From an uncultured Algibacter sp. (lineage in GTDB: Bacteria; Bacteroidota; Bacteroidia; Flavobacteriales; Flavobacteriaceae): 54,199 nt of DNA. Made by a program: the position numbers and the translations under genes. The stretch lies in the NCBI RefSeq assembly GCF_905480415.1, contig NZ_CAJQQI010000146.1, positions 1-54,199 on the forward strand, read 5' to 3'. Each line of letters opens with the position of its first letter. Position 1 is the first letter of the stretch. Below the pieces are notes generated by a model, which was given only the letters and a program-made list of their open reading frames with translations, had not been told where the DNA came from and did not search any database. Below, piece by piece: positions 1-9,136 of the stretch.

Positions 1-2007
1 ATTTGATACATGGATTAATCCGCTTTCTTTAATACCAACATCTACAAAACATCCGAAGTTTGTAATGTTATTAACGATTCCTGGAAGTAATTGCCCATCG
101 CGTAAATCGTTAATGGTTTTTATATTTTGATTAAACGTAAATACTTTAGCCTGTTCCCTAATATCCAATCCAGGTTTTTCTAGTTCTTTAATGATATCTT
201 CAAGCGTTAATAGACCAACTGAATCTGTGCAATATTTTTTTAAATCTATTTTTTGAAGTAACGCTTTATTTCCAATTAAATCGTGAACTGATTTACCCAA
301 ATCTTTAGCCATTTTTGTTACTATCCCATAACTTTCAGGATGCACTGCAGAATCATCCAATGGATTTTGCGCCTCCTTAATTCTCAAAAACGCTGCGCCT
401 TGTTCGAAGGCTTTTCCTCCTAAACGTGGTACACTTTTAATTTCTTTTCTAGATGTGAAAACGCCATTTTCGTTTCTGTAATTAAAAATGTTTTCAGCTA
501 GTTTTGGACCAATACCTGAAACAGAACTTAGCAACGGTTTACTTGCCGTATTGATGTTTACACCAACAGCATTTACACAATTTTCTACCACAACATCCAA
601 TTGCTTTTGAAGTTTGGTTTGGTCTACATCATGCTGGTATTGACCAACGCCAATAGATTTTGCATCAATCTTTACCAATTCTGCTAGCGGGTCTTGTAAA
701 CGACGCCCAATAGAAACTGAACCACGAACCGTAACATCATAATTTGGGAATTCCTCTCGTGCTATTTTTGAAGCTGAATAAATACTTGCTCCCGCCTCAC
801 TCACCACAAATACTTTTACATCATTTTTAAAATGTACTTTTCTAATCAAAGCTTCGGTTTCTCTTGAAGCGGTACCGTTTCCAATAGCAATGGCTTCAAT
901 TTTATAAGCATCTACTAAAGATGCTATTTTCTTCATAGCTCCGATACTATCATTCTTCGGTGGATGTGGATAAATAGTTTCGTTATATTTTAATTGCCCT
1001 TGAGTATCTAAGCACACCACTTTACAACCTGTTCTAAATCCAGGGTCGATAGCCAAAACGTGTTTTTCTCCTAATGGAGATCCTAATAACAATTGTTTTA
1101 AGTTTTTTGCAAAAACATTAATTGCAGATTCATCTGCTTTTTCTTTTGCTATATGCAAAGCTTCATTACTTAACGATGGTAATAATAAGCGTTTGTATGC
1201 ATCTTTAATGGCTAGTTCTATTTGTTCGGCACAAGCGTTATTAGAACGCATCATTCTACTCTCAATTTTATCTAAAGCTTTGTCGTTATCTATCTCAATT
1301 TTAACACGAATAAAGCCCTCACTTTCGGCTCTTAAAATAGCTAACAAACGGTGCGATGGGATTCGGCTTAAGCTTTCTTCCCAATCAAAATAATCTCTAA
1401 ACTTTTGTGCTTTTTCGTCGGTCACTTTTGTTTTTATCACTTTCGTGGAAATCATTGCGAAACGCTGAAGCTGATGACGAATATTATTTCTAATATCAGT
1501 ACGTTCATTAACCCATTCGGCAATAATATGTCTGGCGCCCTCCAAAGCGTCTTTAACATAATATACATAGCCTTTTACGTATTTAAATGCTATAGATTCG
1601 ATATCATTAGCCTTCTGGCTCATTATAATTTTGGCAAGTGGTTCTAATCCGTTTTGGCGTGCTTTCTCTGCTTTAGTTTTTCGACTTTTTTTATAGGGTA
1701 AGTATAAGTCTTCAAGTGTCATTAAATCTTGAGTGTCTTTAATTTTATGTTTTAATTCTGAGGTTAAAACATCTTGCTCTTCTAAAGCTTTTAAAATGGC
1801 TTTTTTTCGTTTTTCTAGAGCTTCAAATTGTTCTTTATATTTTACGATATCACCAATTTGAACCTCATCTAAATTTCCGGTGCGTTCTTTTCTGTAACGC
1901 GAAATAAAAGGAATGGTACAATCTTCATTAAGTAATTCAATCGTATTTTTTACTGATTGCTCTGGTAATTGTAACTGAGAAAGTATGTATTTTAGTTGTG
2001 TCGACAT
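1..2007 (-). CDS. tex: Tex-like transcription accessory protein, S1 RNA-binding (partial, runs off the left edge)
   Basis: Open minus-strand frame from ATG at 2007 to window position 1 (not in ORF track because there is no stop). Translation MSTQLKYILSQLQLPEQSVKNTIELLNEDCTIPFISRYRKERTGNLDEVQI...VLAIDPGFRTGCKV...GQYQHDV...SVSGIGPKLAENI...GIVNNITNFGCFVDVGIKESGLIHVS is typical of Tex. Confidence 0.96.
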   Translation of the reverse strand, partial: MSTQLKYILSQLQLPEQSVKNTIELLNEDCTIPFISRYRKERTGNLDEVQIGDIVKYKEQFEALEKRKKAILKALEEQDVLTSELKHKIKDTQDLMTLEDLYLPYKKSRKTKAEKARQNGLEPLAKIIMSQKANDIESIAFKYVKGYVYYVKDALEGARHIIAEWVNERTDIRNNIRHQLQRFAMISTKVIKTKVTDEKAQKFRDYFDWEESLSRIPSHRLLAILRAESEGFIRVKIEIDNDKALDKIESRMMRSNNACAEQIELAIKDAYKRLLLPSLSNEALHIAKEKADESAINVFAKNLKQLLLGSPLGEKHVLAIDPGFRTGCKVVCLDTQGQLKYNETIYPHPPKNDSIGAMKKIASLVDAYKIEAIAIGNGTASRETEALIRKVHFKNDVKVFVVSEAGASIYSASKIAREEFPNYDVTVRGSVSIGRRLQDPLAELVKIDAKSIGVGQYQHDVDQTKLQKQLDVVVENCVNAVGVNINTASKPLLSSVSGIGPKLAENIFNYRNENGVFTSRKEIKSVPRLGGKAFEQGAAFLRIKEAQNPLDDSAVHPESYGIVTKMAKDLGKSVHDLIGNKALLQKIDLKKYCTDSVGLLTLEDIIKELEKPGLDIREQAKVFTFNQNIKTINDLRDGQLLPGIVNNITNFGCFVDVGIKESGLIHVSN

Positions 2008-2074
2008 TCGCCTTAAAAATTATGATGCTAAAATAAGGTTTACGTATGACTTAAATTTGTAAAATAATAACCGT

Positions 2075-2539
2075 ATGAAACACCTATTAAAAGTACTTTG
2101 TATTTTAATTCTAACAAGTTGTGAAAAACAAAAAGAAGTAACTACTAATAATGTTGAAGATTTTGTATCAGTAGAGCAAGTAGTTCAGCGCGTTTTCGAT
2201 GATATTTGGAGTTCTAACAAATCTGAATTGCTTTCAAAATATCATACCGATGATTTTATACTTTTAGAACATGGCGAAGTTTGGACAAACGACACCATTT
2301 TCAATTGGTGTGAACGTGCTAAAAAAAGAGATCAAGGTGCGAAACGCATCAATAGTTTTGATTTTTTTAAAGCTGAAAGAGAAGGCAATCGTATTTGGAT
2401 GGCATACCACAATTATGCAACATTTAAATCTGAAAATGGAGAAGGAAAAGCGCAATGGTTAGAAAGTATAATAGCAGTAAAAAAAGATACTGTTTGGAAG
2501 TTGGAATTAATGCATTCTACTCGAGTGAATAGAAAATAA
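2075..2539 (+). CDS. Lipoprotein with SnoaL/NTF2-like (DUF4440-type) domain
   Basis: 154 aa ORF, lipobox ILTSC at N-terminus, NTF2-like pattern (FVSVEQVVQRVFDDIWSSN...W..W...HSTRVNRK). Confidence 0.7.
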   Translation: MKHLLKVLCILILTSCEKQKEVTTNNVEDFVSVEQVVQRVFDDIWSSNKSELLSKYHTDDFILLEHGEVWTNDTIFNWCERAKKRDQGAKRINSFDFFKAEREGNRIWMAYHNYATFKSENGEGKAQWLESIIAVKKDTVWKLELMHSTRVNRK

Positions 2540-2545
2540 GGGTTA

Positions 2546-2707
2546 TTAAGCAACTTTTTTAATCAAATCAAAACAAGGGCATTTTTTACAACGCCTATTT
2601 TTGTCTTCTTTAAATTTTTTGCAGCAACTATCTTTAGCTTTTTTATGCAGTTTTATGCCTAGTTTGCGTAATCTTTTAATTGCTTTCTTTTTCTTCTTTT
2701 TGCCCAA
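2546..2707 (-). CDS. Small basic Lys/Cys-rich protein, putative TTG (or ATT at 2710) start
   Basis: Frame absent from the supplied track: (L)GKKKKKAIKRLRKLGIKLHKKAKDSCCKKFKEDKNRRCKKCPCFDLIKKVA*. Paired CC / C-x2-C-x-C motif; no ATG in frame before an upstream stop. Confidence 0.55.
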   Translation of the reverse strand: MGKKKKKKAIKRLRKLGIKLHKKAKDSCCKKFKEDKNRRCKKCPCFDLIKKVA

Positions 2708-2783
2708 AATAACATGCGATATTCAGATCGACACACAAAAATAAGTTATTTTTATTAAATCTAAATAAGCTAAAACTTTAAAG

Positions 2784-3302
2784 TTAAAGGGGCGTATTTG
2801 TAGCTGCTGTAGTTACTGTTAGATTTTCAATATCTCTATCAAATAGATACAAGCCACCTTTATCATCACCAATCATATTTATTTTATCCAGAATGGTGCG
2901 CGCTACGGCCTCTTCTTCAATTTGTTCTGCTACATACCACTGTAAAAAGTTATGAGTAGCATAGTCTTTTTCTTGTAGGCTTATGTGTACTAATTCATTA
3001 ATACTTTGAGATACATAAACTTCATGTTCAAACAATTTTTCGAACATTTCTTTAATTGATTTGAATGTGACATTTGGTGCTGCTAATTCGGAAATTTGTG
3101 CATGACCTCCGCGCTCATTTACAAACTTTACCAACTTCAACATATGTTCACGTTCTTCATCAGATTGTGCATACATAAAATTAGAAATCCCTTCTAAACC
3201 TTTAATCTCTGCCCAACATGCCATGGCTAAATAAATTTGAGAAGATTCTGCTTCTATTCGTATTTGACTATTTAATGCGGCTTCTATGATTTTTGATAAC
3301 AT
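2784..3302 (-). CDS. ftnA: Ferritin (non-heme)
   Basis: 172 aa; ferritin signature ...QIRIEAESSQIYLAMACWAEIKGLEGISNFMYAQSDEEREHMLKLVKFVNERGG. Confidence 0.95.
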   Translation of the reverse strand: MLSKIIEAALNSQIRIEAESSQIYLAMACWAEIKGLEGISNFMYAQSDEEREHMLKLVKFVNERGGHAQISELAAPNVTFKSIKEMFEKLFEHEVYVSQSINELVHISLQEKDYATHNFLQWYVAEQIEEEAVARTILDKINMIGDDKGGLYLFDRDIENLTVTTAATNTPL

Positions 3303-3343
3303 AATATTTTGTTTTATGTAAAGTTACTAAAAACGTTTATTTT

Positions 3344-5481
3344 TTAGCTAATCTGCAACCCATTTACAACACTAGTATCATCAGGATTTACGAACACCAA
3401 TTTGCCGTCAGCATTTTCAGTCATTAAAATCATACCTTGACTCTCAACACCTCTTAACGCCCTCGGTGCCAGATTTACTAACACTGTTACACGTTTCCCA
3501 ACCACTTCTTCCGCAGTAAAACTTTCAGCAATACCAGATACTATGGTTCTTGTATCAATTCCTGTATCAACTTTAAGTTTTAATAATTTTTTGGTTTTTG
3601 GCATTTTTTCTGCTTCTAAAATTGTGCCTACACGCATATCTAACTTTGTAAAATCCTCAAATGTGATAGTATCTTTTTGAGGTTCTACTGTTTTGTTTGC
3701 CGCTTCGTTTGCTTTTTTACTTGCTTCTAATTTATCAAGTTGTTTTTGGATGGTTTCGTCTTCTATTTTAGAGAATAACAATTCTGCTTTTCCTATTTTA
3801 TGTCCCTCTGGCAATAACGTTTCTTTTGTGCTTACTTCATTCCAGGATATCGCGTCATTGTGAGACTCATTTTTTTGAGTCGTGGCAATCTGTTCATTTG
3901 AAGAGATAACCACGTCGCTTCTCTCCTCATTATGACGTAATCCAAGAATATTTTTAAGTTTTTCAGAAGTAAACGGTAAAAATGGTTCACACAAAGTTGC
4001 TAATGCCGACGCTATTTGCAGCGACACGTACATAATAGTTTGTGTTCTGGCTTCATCAACTTTAATGACTTTCCACGGCTCTTCGTCTGCTAAATATTTA
4101 TTTCCTAAACGTGCTAAATTCATCAATTCTTGTCCCGCCTCTCTAAAACGGTAACGTTCTATTGAACTTGCAATGACATCTGGATACGCTTTAATTTTAG
4201 CTAAAGTTTCGGCATCAACTTGTGTAAAATCACCAGGAGTTGGTACAACACCATCATAATATTTGTTGGTAAGCACAACTACTCGGTTTATAAAGTTCCC
4301 GAAAATAGCTACTAACTCATTATTATTTCTAGCTTGGAAATCTTTCCAAGTAAAATCGGTATCCTTTGTTTCCGGCGCATTTGCATTTAATGAATAACGT
4401 AACACGTCCTGCTGACCAGGAAATTCCTCTAAATAATCCGGTAACCAAACTGCCCAGTTTTTGGAGGTTGATAACTTATTACCTTCTAAATTTAAAAACT
4501 CATTTGCTGGTACATTTTCTGGCAGAATATAACTGCCTTCTGCTTTTAACATAGCTGGAAAAATAATACAGTGAAATACAATATTATCTTTTCCTATAAA
4601 GTGAACTAGTTTTGTGTCTTTGTCTTTCCAATACGGTTCCCAGTCTTTTCCAACACGGTCTGCCCATTCTTTGGTTGAAGAAATGTAACCAATAGGCGCA
4701 TCAAACCAAACATACAACACTTTCCCTTCTCCGCCTTCTGCTGGTACAGGAATTCCCCAATCTAAATCTCTGGTTACCGCACGTGGCCGCAATCCATCAT
4801 CAATCCAAGATTTACATTGTCCGTATACATTAGGTTTCCAATCTTTTTTATGACCTTCTAAAATCCATTCTTTTAAAAACGCTTCATGTTTGTCTAAAGG
4901 TAAAAACCAGTGTTTCGTTTGTTTTAAAGTCGGTACATTTCCTGTAATTGCAGATTTTGGATTAATCAAATCTGTAGCATTATGGCTCGTTCCACAACTT
5001 TCACATTGATCGCCATAACTTTCTTCGTTCCCACATTTAGGGCAAGTACCAACAACAAAACGATCTGCTAAAAATTGATTTGCTTCAGCATCATACAACT
5101 GTTCTGTAGTTTCTTCTATGAATTCACCTTTTTTATCTAAAGTTTTAAAAAACTCTGAAGCCGTTTCATGATGAATAGGTGCCGATGTACGTGAATAATT
5201 ATCGAACGTTATTCCAAAATCTTCAAACGATTTCTTAATAATTGCATGATATTTATCAACGACATCTTGAGGCGATACACCTTCCTTCTTTGCCTTTATA
5301 GTAATTGGGACACCATGTTCGTCACTTCCACCAATAAATGCTACATCATTCCCTGTTAAACGTAAATAGCGCGCATAAATATCTGCTGGTACATAAACAC
5401 CTGCTAAATGCCCAATGTGAATTGGCCCGTTTGTATAAGGAAGTGCAGTAGTAATTGTATATCTTTTAGGCTTGTTCATTA
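3344..5481 (-). CDS. metG: Methionyl-tRNA synthetase with C-terminal tRNA-binding (EMAP-like) domain
   Basis: [23 protein letters not shown], zinc Cys motifs and C-terminal [19 protein letters not shown]. Start set at MNKPKR (5481) rather than the track's 5542, which reads into a palindromic repeat. Confidence 0.96.
3853..3937. repeat. Palindromic CGTCATTGCGAG-type element inserted in frame within metG
   Basis: Imperfect terminal inverted repeats CGTCATTGTGAG / CTCATTATGACG; encodes the low-complexity [28 protein letters not shown] linker. Confidence 0.75.
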
Positions 5482-5506
5482 ATCTTAAAAAATTAAATTT
5501 CAATGT

Positions 5507-5588
5507 CATTCCGAAGGCGATACGACTGTAATAATCTCTCAAACAGGAGTTCTAATTCAACAAATTGTTGCGCTTCGCTCGAAATGAC
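5507..5588. repeat. Palindromic GTCATT...AATGAC intergenic element (same general family)
   Basis: GTCATTCCGAAGGCG ... CGCTTCGCTCGAAATGAC inverted ends between metG and the LD-carboxypeptidase gene. Confidence 0.7.
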
Positions 5589-5656
5589 GGTTCTTTTTGA
5601 AGCCGTAAAAGTACACAATTTGAGGGCTATTTAGAAAAAAAATGTACATTTACATT

Positions 5657-6673
5657 ATGTCGAAAACCCTACTAATTTTAATCTTGTTTTCTGTTATTTT
5701 TTTCTTTGGAATAAAAAAATCAACATCACAAAATATAGCTAATGAAAAACAACACAATACTTTGAAACAACCACCATACTTAAAAACGGGCGATACAGTT
5801 GCTATTGTCGCACCATCAGGGATTTTAAAAAATAGAACAGACGAAGTTCAACAAGCTCAAGCGCTTTTAAACAGTTGGGGGCTAAATTCTGTTCTTGGAA
5901 AACATGTGTTTAGTAAAGCAGATCATTTTGCAGGAACTGATGATGAGCGTTGTGAAGATTTGCAAGAGGCTTTAGACAACCCAAAAATTAGTGCCATTTG
6001 GTGTGCGCGTGGTGGTTACGGAACAGTTCGGATTTTAGATAAGCTAGACTATTCAATATTTAAACAAAATCCAAAATGGCTTATTGGGTATTCTGATATT
6101 ACAGCACTTCATAATCAAATACATAATGAAGGTGTAGAGAGTTTGCATGCCATTATGTGTGTTAGTTTACCAGAAGATGAATCTGAAATTCAAGCTAGTA
6201 TTTCAACCTTCAAAAATACACTTTTTGGCACCCCTTTAAGCTACATTTTAGAAGGTTCAAATTATAATAAAACTGGAACTACTTCAGGGCAATTGGTTGG
6301 TGGCAACCTCACTATGATACATACCTTGTTAGGATCTAAAACAAGCATTGATACATCAGGAAAAATCCTGTTTATTGAAGAGATTGGTGAATACAAATAT
6401 CATATTGATCGCATGCTACAAAGTCTAAAACGTGCAGGTTATTTTGATAATTGCAAAGGTCTTATTGTTGGCGATATGACTAAACTTAGAACAAATACGA
6501 CACTTTGGGGAACGTCAGTAGAGCAACTTATTTTAGATGCTTTGTCAGATTATGATTTTCCTATTGCCTTCAATATGCCTGCGGGACATGAAAAAGATAA
6601 TCAGGCTTTGATTTTAGGCAGAACAATTCAGTTAGTAGTTAGCAGTTCGCAATCTTCAATTCTGTTTAACTAA
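5657..6673 (+). CDS. LD-carboxypeptidase (muramoyltetrapeptide carboxypeptidase, S66 family)
   Basis: LKTGDTVAIVAPSG, WCARGGYGTVRILD, LIGYSDITALH, GGNLTMIHTLLGS, FIEEIGEYKYHIDRML motifs. Confidence 0.92.
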   Translation: MSKTLLILILFSVIFFFGIKKSTSQNIANEKQHNTLKQPPYLKTGDTVAIVAPSGILKNRTDEVQQAQALLNSWGLNSVLGKHVFSKADHFAGTDDERCEDLQEALDNPKISAIWCARGGYGTVRILDKLDYSIFKQNPKWLIGYSDITALHNQIHNEGVESLHAIMCVSLPEDESEIQASISTFKNTLFGTPLSYILEGSNYNKTGTTSGQLVGGNLTMIHTLLGSKTSIDTSGKILFIEEIGEYKYHIDRMLQSLKRAGYFDNCKGLIVGDMTKLRTNTTLWGTSVEQLILDALSDYDFPIAFNMPAGHEKDNQALILGRTIQLVVSSSQSSILFN

Positions 6674-6791
6674 ATAAATTCAGATCAAACAAAGGCTTTA
6701 AAACACTTCAATTTGCATAAGGGTTTTTACCTTATAATAAGATTCTGTAGTCTAAATCGTTTGTTAAACGACTATAAGGGGTAATCAACTG

Positions 6792-6816
6792 ATATTTTTA
6801 AAAATTATAAAAATAT
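6792..6816. promoter_or_regulatory. Perfect 9-bp inverted repeat ATATTTTTA-N7-TAAAAATAT just upstream of a TAATTTTG (-7-like) box
   Basis: Left arm 6792-6800, right arm 6808-6816, TAATTTTG at 6821-6828, ahead of the 6863 secreted-protein gene. Confidence 0.45.
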
Positions 6817-6862
6817 GACCTAATTTTGAATGCAAATTTTAATAATCCTTAACACCATAAAT

Positions 6863-7102
6863 ATGATGAAAAAATTACAATTACTATTCGTTGCAATGAT
6901 GCTTTTGTTTGCTATTGATGTAAAAGCTGACGATACAATAAATTCAAACTTGAATTTAAATAACCCAGACGTGCGTAAATGTCTAATGGAAGCTTCAAAA
7001 AGTGAAGGCTGGAAATTAGCAGCATTATATTATAACGCAGATGAGAAACTAGTTATGATTTTTGAAAAAGGCAATAACAATAAAACTTATATGAGTAAAT
7101 AA
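6863..7102 (+). CDS. Small secreted/periplasmic protein of unknown function
   Basis: MMKKLQLLFVAMMLLFAIDVKADDT... signal peptide followed by ~55 aa mature part; start chosen at MMKK. Confidence 0.65.
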   Translation: MMKKLQLLFVAMMLLFAIDVKADDTINSNLNLNNPDVRKCLMEASKSEGWKLAALYYNADEKLVMIFEKGNNNKTYMSK

Positions 7103-7125
7103 TTGTTATTTAATCAAGCCATTTT

Positions 7126-7162
7126 AAACCAGCTATTCAATTTTGTTTAGCTGGTTTTTTAT
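7126..7162 (+). terminator. Intrinsic terminator
   Basis: AACCAGCTA...TAGCTGGTTTTTTA stem-loop plus T-run downstream of the 6863-7102 gene. Confidence 0.8.
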
Positions 7163-7228
7163 TTAGATTCCCGTTTTGATGCAACAGGAAACTATTAATT
7201 ATATTGATGGAAATTATAAATCAACGCA

Positions 7229-8005
7229 TTAAAACCTGCGCTCTTTCTGAATCTGCTCATAAGCAGCTTGTACTTGTCTAAACTTTTCTTCAGCGCCTTC
7301 TTGGTGTTCTTTGCCTAAATGAATTACTTTATCTGGATGGTACTTTTTAGCCATTTTTCTGTAAGCCTTTTTAATCTCGCTCACCGTAGCACTTTTAGTT
7401 ATTTCTAAAACCTTATAAGCATTTTCGCTACTATTATAAAACATAGCTTTAATACTTTCATAATCTCTAGAACTAATTCCTAAATAACCTGATATGGTAT
7501 AGATTTGACGTTCTTCATCCTCAGTAACAGTTCCATCTGCCTTGGCGATACCAAATAAAAAATGCATGAGTTGTAAACGTGATGGATGATCCATCATTTG
7601 CCGTATTTGCAAACACACTGGCCTTACTGAAATATTTTGTTTACTTATATTTTTAAACAATTTAAAAGCGTGATTTGCACGCTCTTTACCATATATGTTT
7701 GAAAACTGCTGACGTACAAAATCTAACTCGCGTTGGTCTTGAACACCATCCGCTTTAATAACCACCGAAGCTAACACTAATAAACTCACTTCGAAATCAC
7801 CAGATTCTGTTTGCGGGCGTTGCCTAGGTTGTGTTCTGTAGGTAGACCCTCTTCCTCTGGTTGTTTGCCCTTGCCCTATAAATGGGTTCTCTTTTCCATC
7901 TGCCATAGCATCTATAACGCTTCCTAAGGCCAATCCAATTATTGCCCCAATTGGACCTCCAAACGACCAGCCTATAGAGGCTCCTATCCATTTTGAAAAA
8001 CTCAT
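7229..8005 (-). CDS. djlA: DnaJ-domain co-chaperone with TerB-like domain (DjlA-like)
   Basis: Central TerB-like [18 protein letters not shown]-terminal J-domain [31 protein letters not shown]; glycine-rich N-terminal segment. Confidence 0.85.
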   Translation of the reverse strand: MSFSKWIGASIGWSFGGPIGAIIGLALGSVIDAMADGKENPFIGQGQTTRGRGSTYRTQPRQRPQTESGDFEVSLLVLASVVIKADGVQDQRELDFVRQQFSNIYGKERANHAFKLFKNISKQNISVRPVCLQIRQMMDHPSRLQLMHFLFGIAKADGTVTEDEERQIYTISGYLGISSRDYESIKAMFYNSSENAYKVLEITKSATVSEIKKAYRKMAKKYHPDKVIHLGKEHQEGAEEKFRQVQAAYEQIQKERRF

Positions 8006-8124
8006 GTAAGTATAAATTTTGTTTATCGTCAAATATAATATTTGTTAGTTGATTGATTCACTATTTTGTTACACAATTGGTATCTTTGCAACTCGAAAAT
8101 GTTAATAATTTAAATTTAAAAAAT

Positions 8125-8535
8125 ATGTATCCACCAGAATTAGTAAAACCAATGCGTGAGGATTTAACCAAGGTTGGTTTTGAAGAATTGCACACTGCAG
8201 AGGCGGTTGATGCGGCTATAGCGAAAGAAGGTACAACACTTGTTGTAGTAAATTCGGTTTGTGGTTGTGCGGCAGCTAATGCTCGCCCAGGCGCTAGAAT
8301 GAGTTTGCAAAACACTAAAAAACCAGACCATATTGTAACGGTTTTTGCAGGTGTAGATAGAGAAGCTGTTGATGCAGCTCGTGGACATATGGTTCCGTTC
8401 CCTCCAAGTTCACCAAGTATGGCTTTATTTAAAGATGGCGAACTGGTTCATATGTTAGAGCGTCATCACATTGAAGGAAGACCTGCAGAATTAATTGCAG
8501 AAAACCTTGTTGATGCTTATAACGAGAATTGTTAG
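8125..8535 (+). CDS. Bacilliredoxin of the BrxA/BrxB (YphP/YqiW) family
   Basis: MYPPELVKPMREDLTKVGFEEL...VVVNSVCGCAAANARPGARMSLQ with the CGC motif; start chosen at MYPPEL. Confidence 0.93.
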   Translation: MYPPELVKPMREDLTKVGFEELHTAEAVDAAIAKEGTTLVVVNSVCGCAAANARPGARMSLQNTKKPDHIVTVFAGVDREAVDAARGHMVPFPPSSPSMALFKDGELVHMLERHHIEGRPAELIAENLVDAYNENC

Positions 8536-8631
8536 AAAACCTTCGTGATTCTTAGAAAAGCGGGAGAATCTGTTTCAAGTGAAAAGGTTTCAGCGTTATT
8601 TCTTCCTCGCAATGACAAAACAAATTATACT

Positions 8632-8660
8632 AAACCACGATTAATTCGTGGTTTTTTATT
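8632..8660 (+). terminator. Intrinsic terminator
   Basis: AAACCACG-attaatt-CGTGGTTTTTTA stem plus T-run. Confidence 0.8.
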
Positions 8661-8665
8661 TTTAT

Positions 8666-8695
8666 ACGCAACCATTTTAGAATTATTTCACCTCA
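8666..8695 (+). promoter_or_regulatory. Putative ECF-sigma-type promoter (ACGCAACC-N14-TCACCTCA)
   Basis: Shares the ACGCAACC -35-like element and 14-nt spacing with the two sites at 41238-41266 and 42398-42426; -10-like element only partly matches. Confidence 0.4.
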
Positions 8696-8712
8696 TAAAT
8701 AAATTGTAAAAA

Positions 8713-9111
8713 ATGAAGAAATTAATATCCAAATTCATTTTAGTACTTCTTTTTTTATTGTTATTTTCTACACAATGTGAGGACGATATTCCGCCCTTCA
8801 CCCAAGAAACTGAACAACAGGAGTTAGCTGCTTTAAAAACTGAAATTGAAAATTTAGCTAACACTTCTTTTTGTGGTGATGCTTTTGAATGTAAATTTAT
8901 TGCTTTTGGCAGTAAGCCTTGTGGTGGCCATTGGGGTTATTTGGTTTATTCCACTTCTATTGATACCGAAGAACTTGAAAACAGGGTTGAGAGATATAAC
9001 CGAGAAGAAGCTATTTATAATACTGGATGGGGTATTACCTCTGATTGTGCGGTTAACAATCCACCTGTGAGCATGAATTGTGAAAATAACGCTTGTGTTG
9101 CTGTGTACTAA
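8713..9111 (+). CDS. Lipoprotein-like secreted Cys-rich protein
   Basis: 132 aa; LLLFSTQCEDD lipobox-like; six further Cys in the mature part. Confidence 0.7.
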   Translation: MKKLISKFILVLLFLLLFSTQCEDDIPPFTQETEQQELAALKTEIENLANTSFCGDAFECKFIAFGSKPCGGHWGYLVYSTSIDTEELENRVERYNREEAIYNTGWGITSDCAVNNPPVSMNCENNACVAVY

Positions 9112-9136
9112 AACATAGTTTATTTATTTTTGGGGC

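Noticed and set aside
1193-1647. Plus-strand ORFs of 66 and 80 aa
   Set aside because: Antisense to the open tex reading frame.
8061-8388. Two minus-strand ORFs (84 and 74 aa)
   Set aside because: Antisense to the well-supported bacilliredoxin gene.
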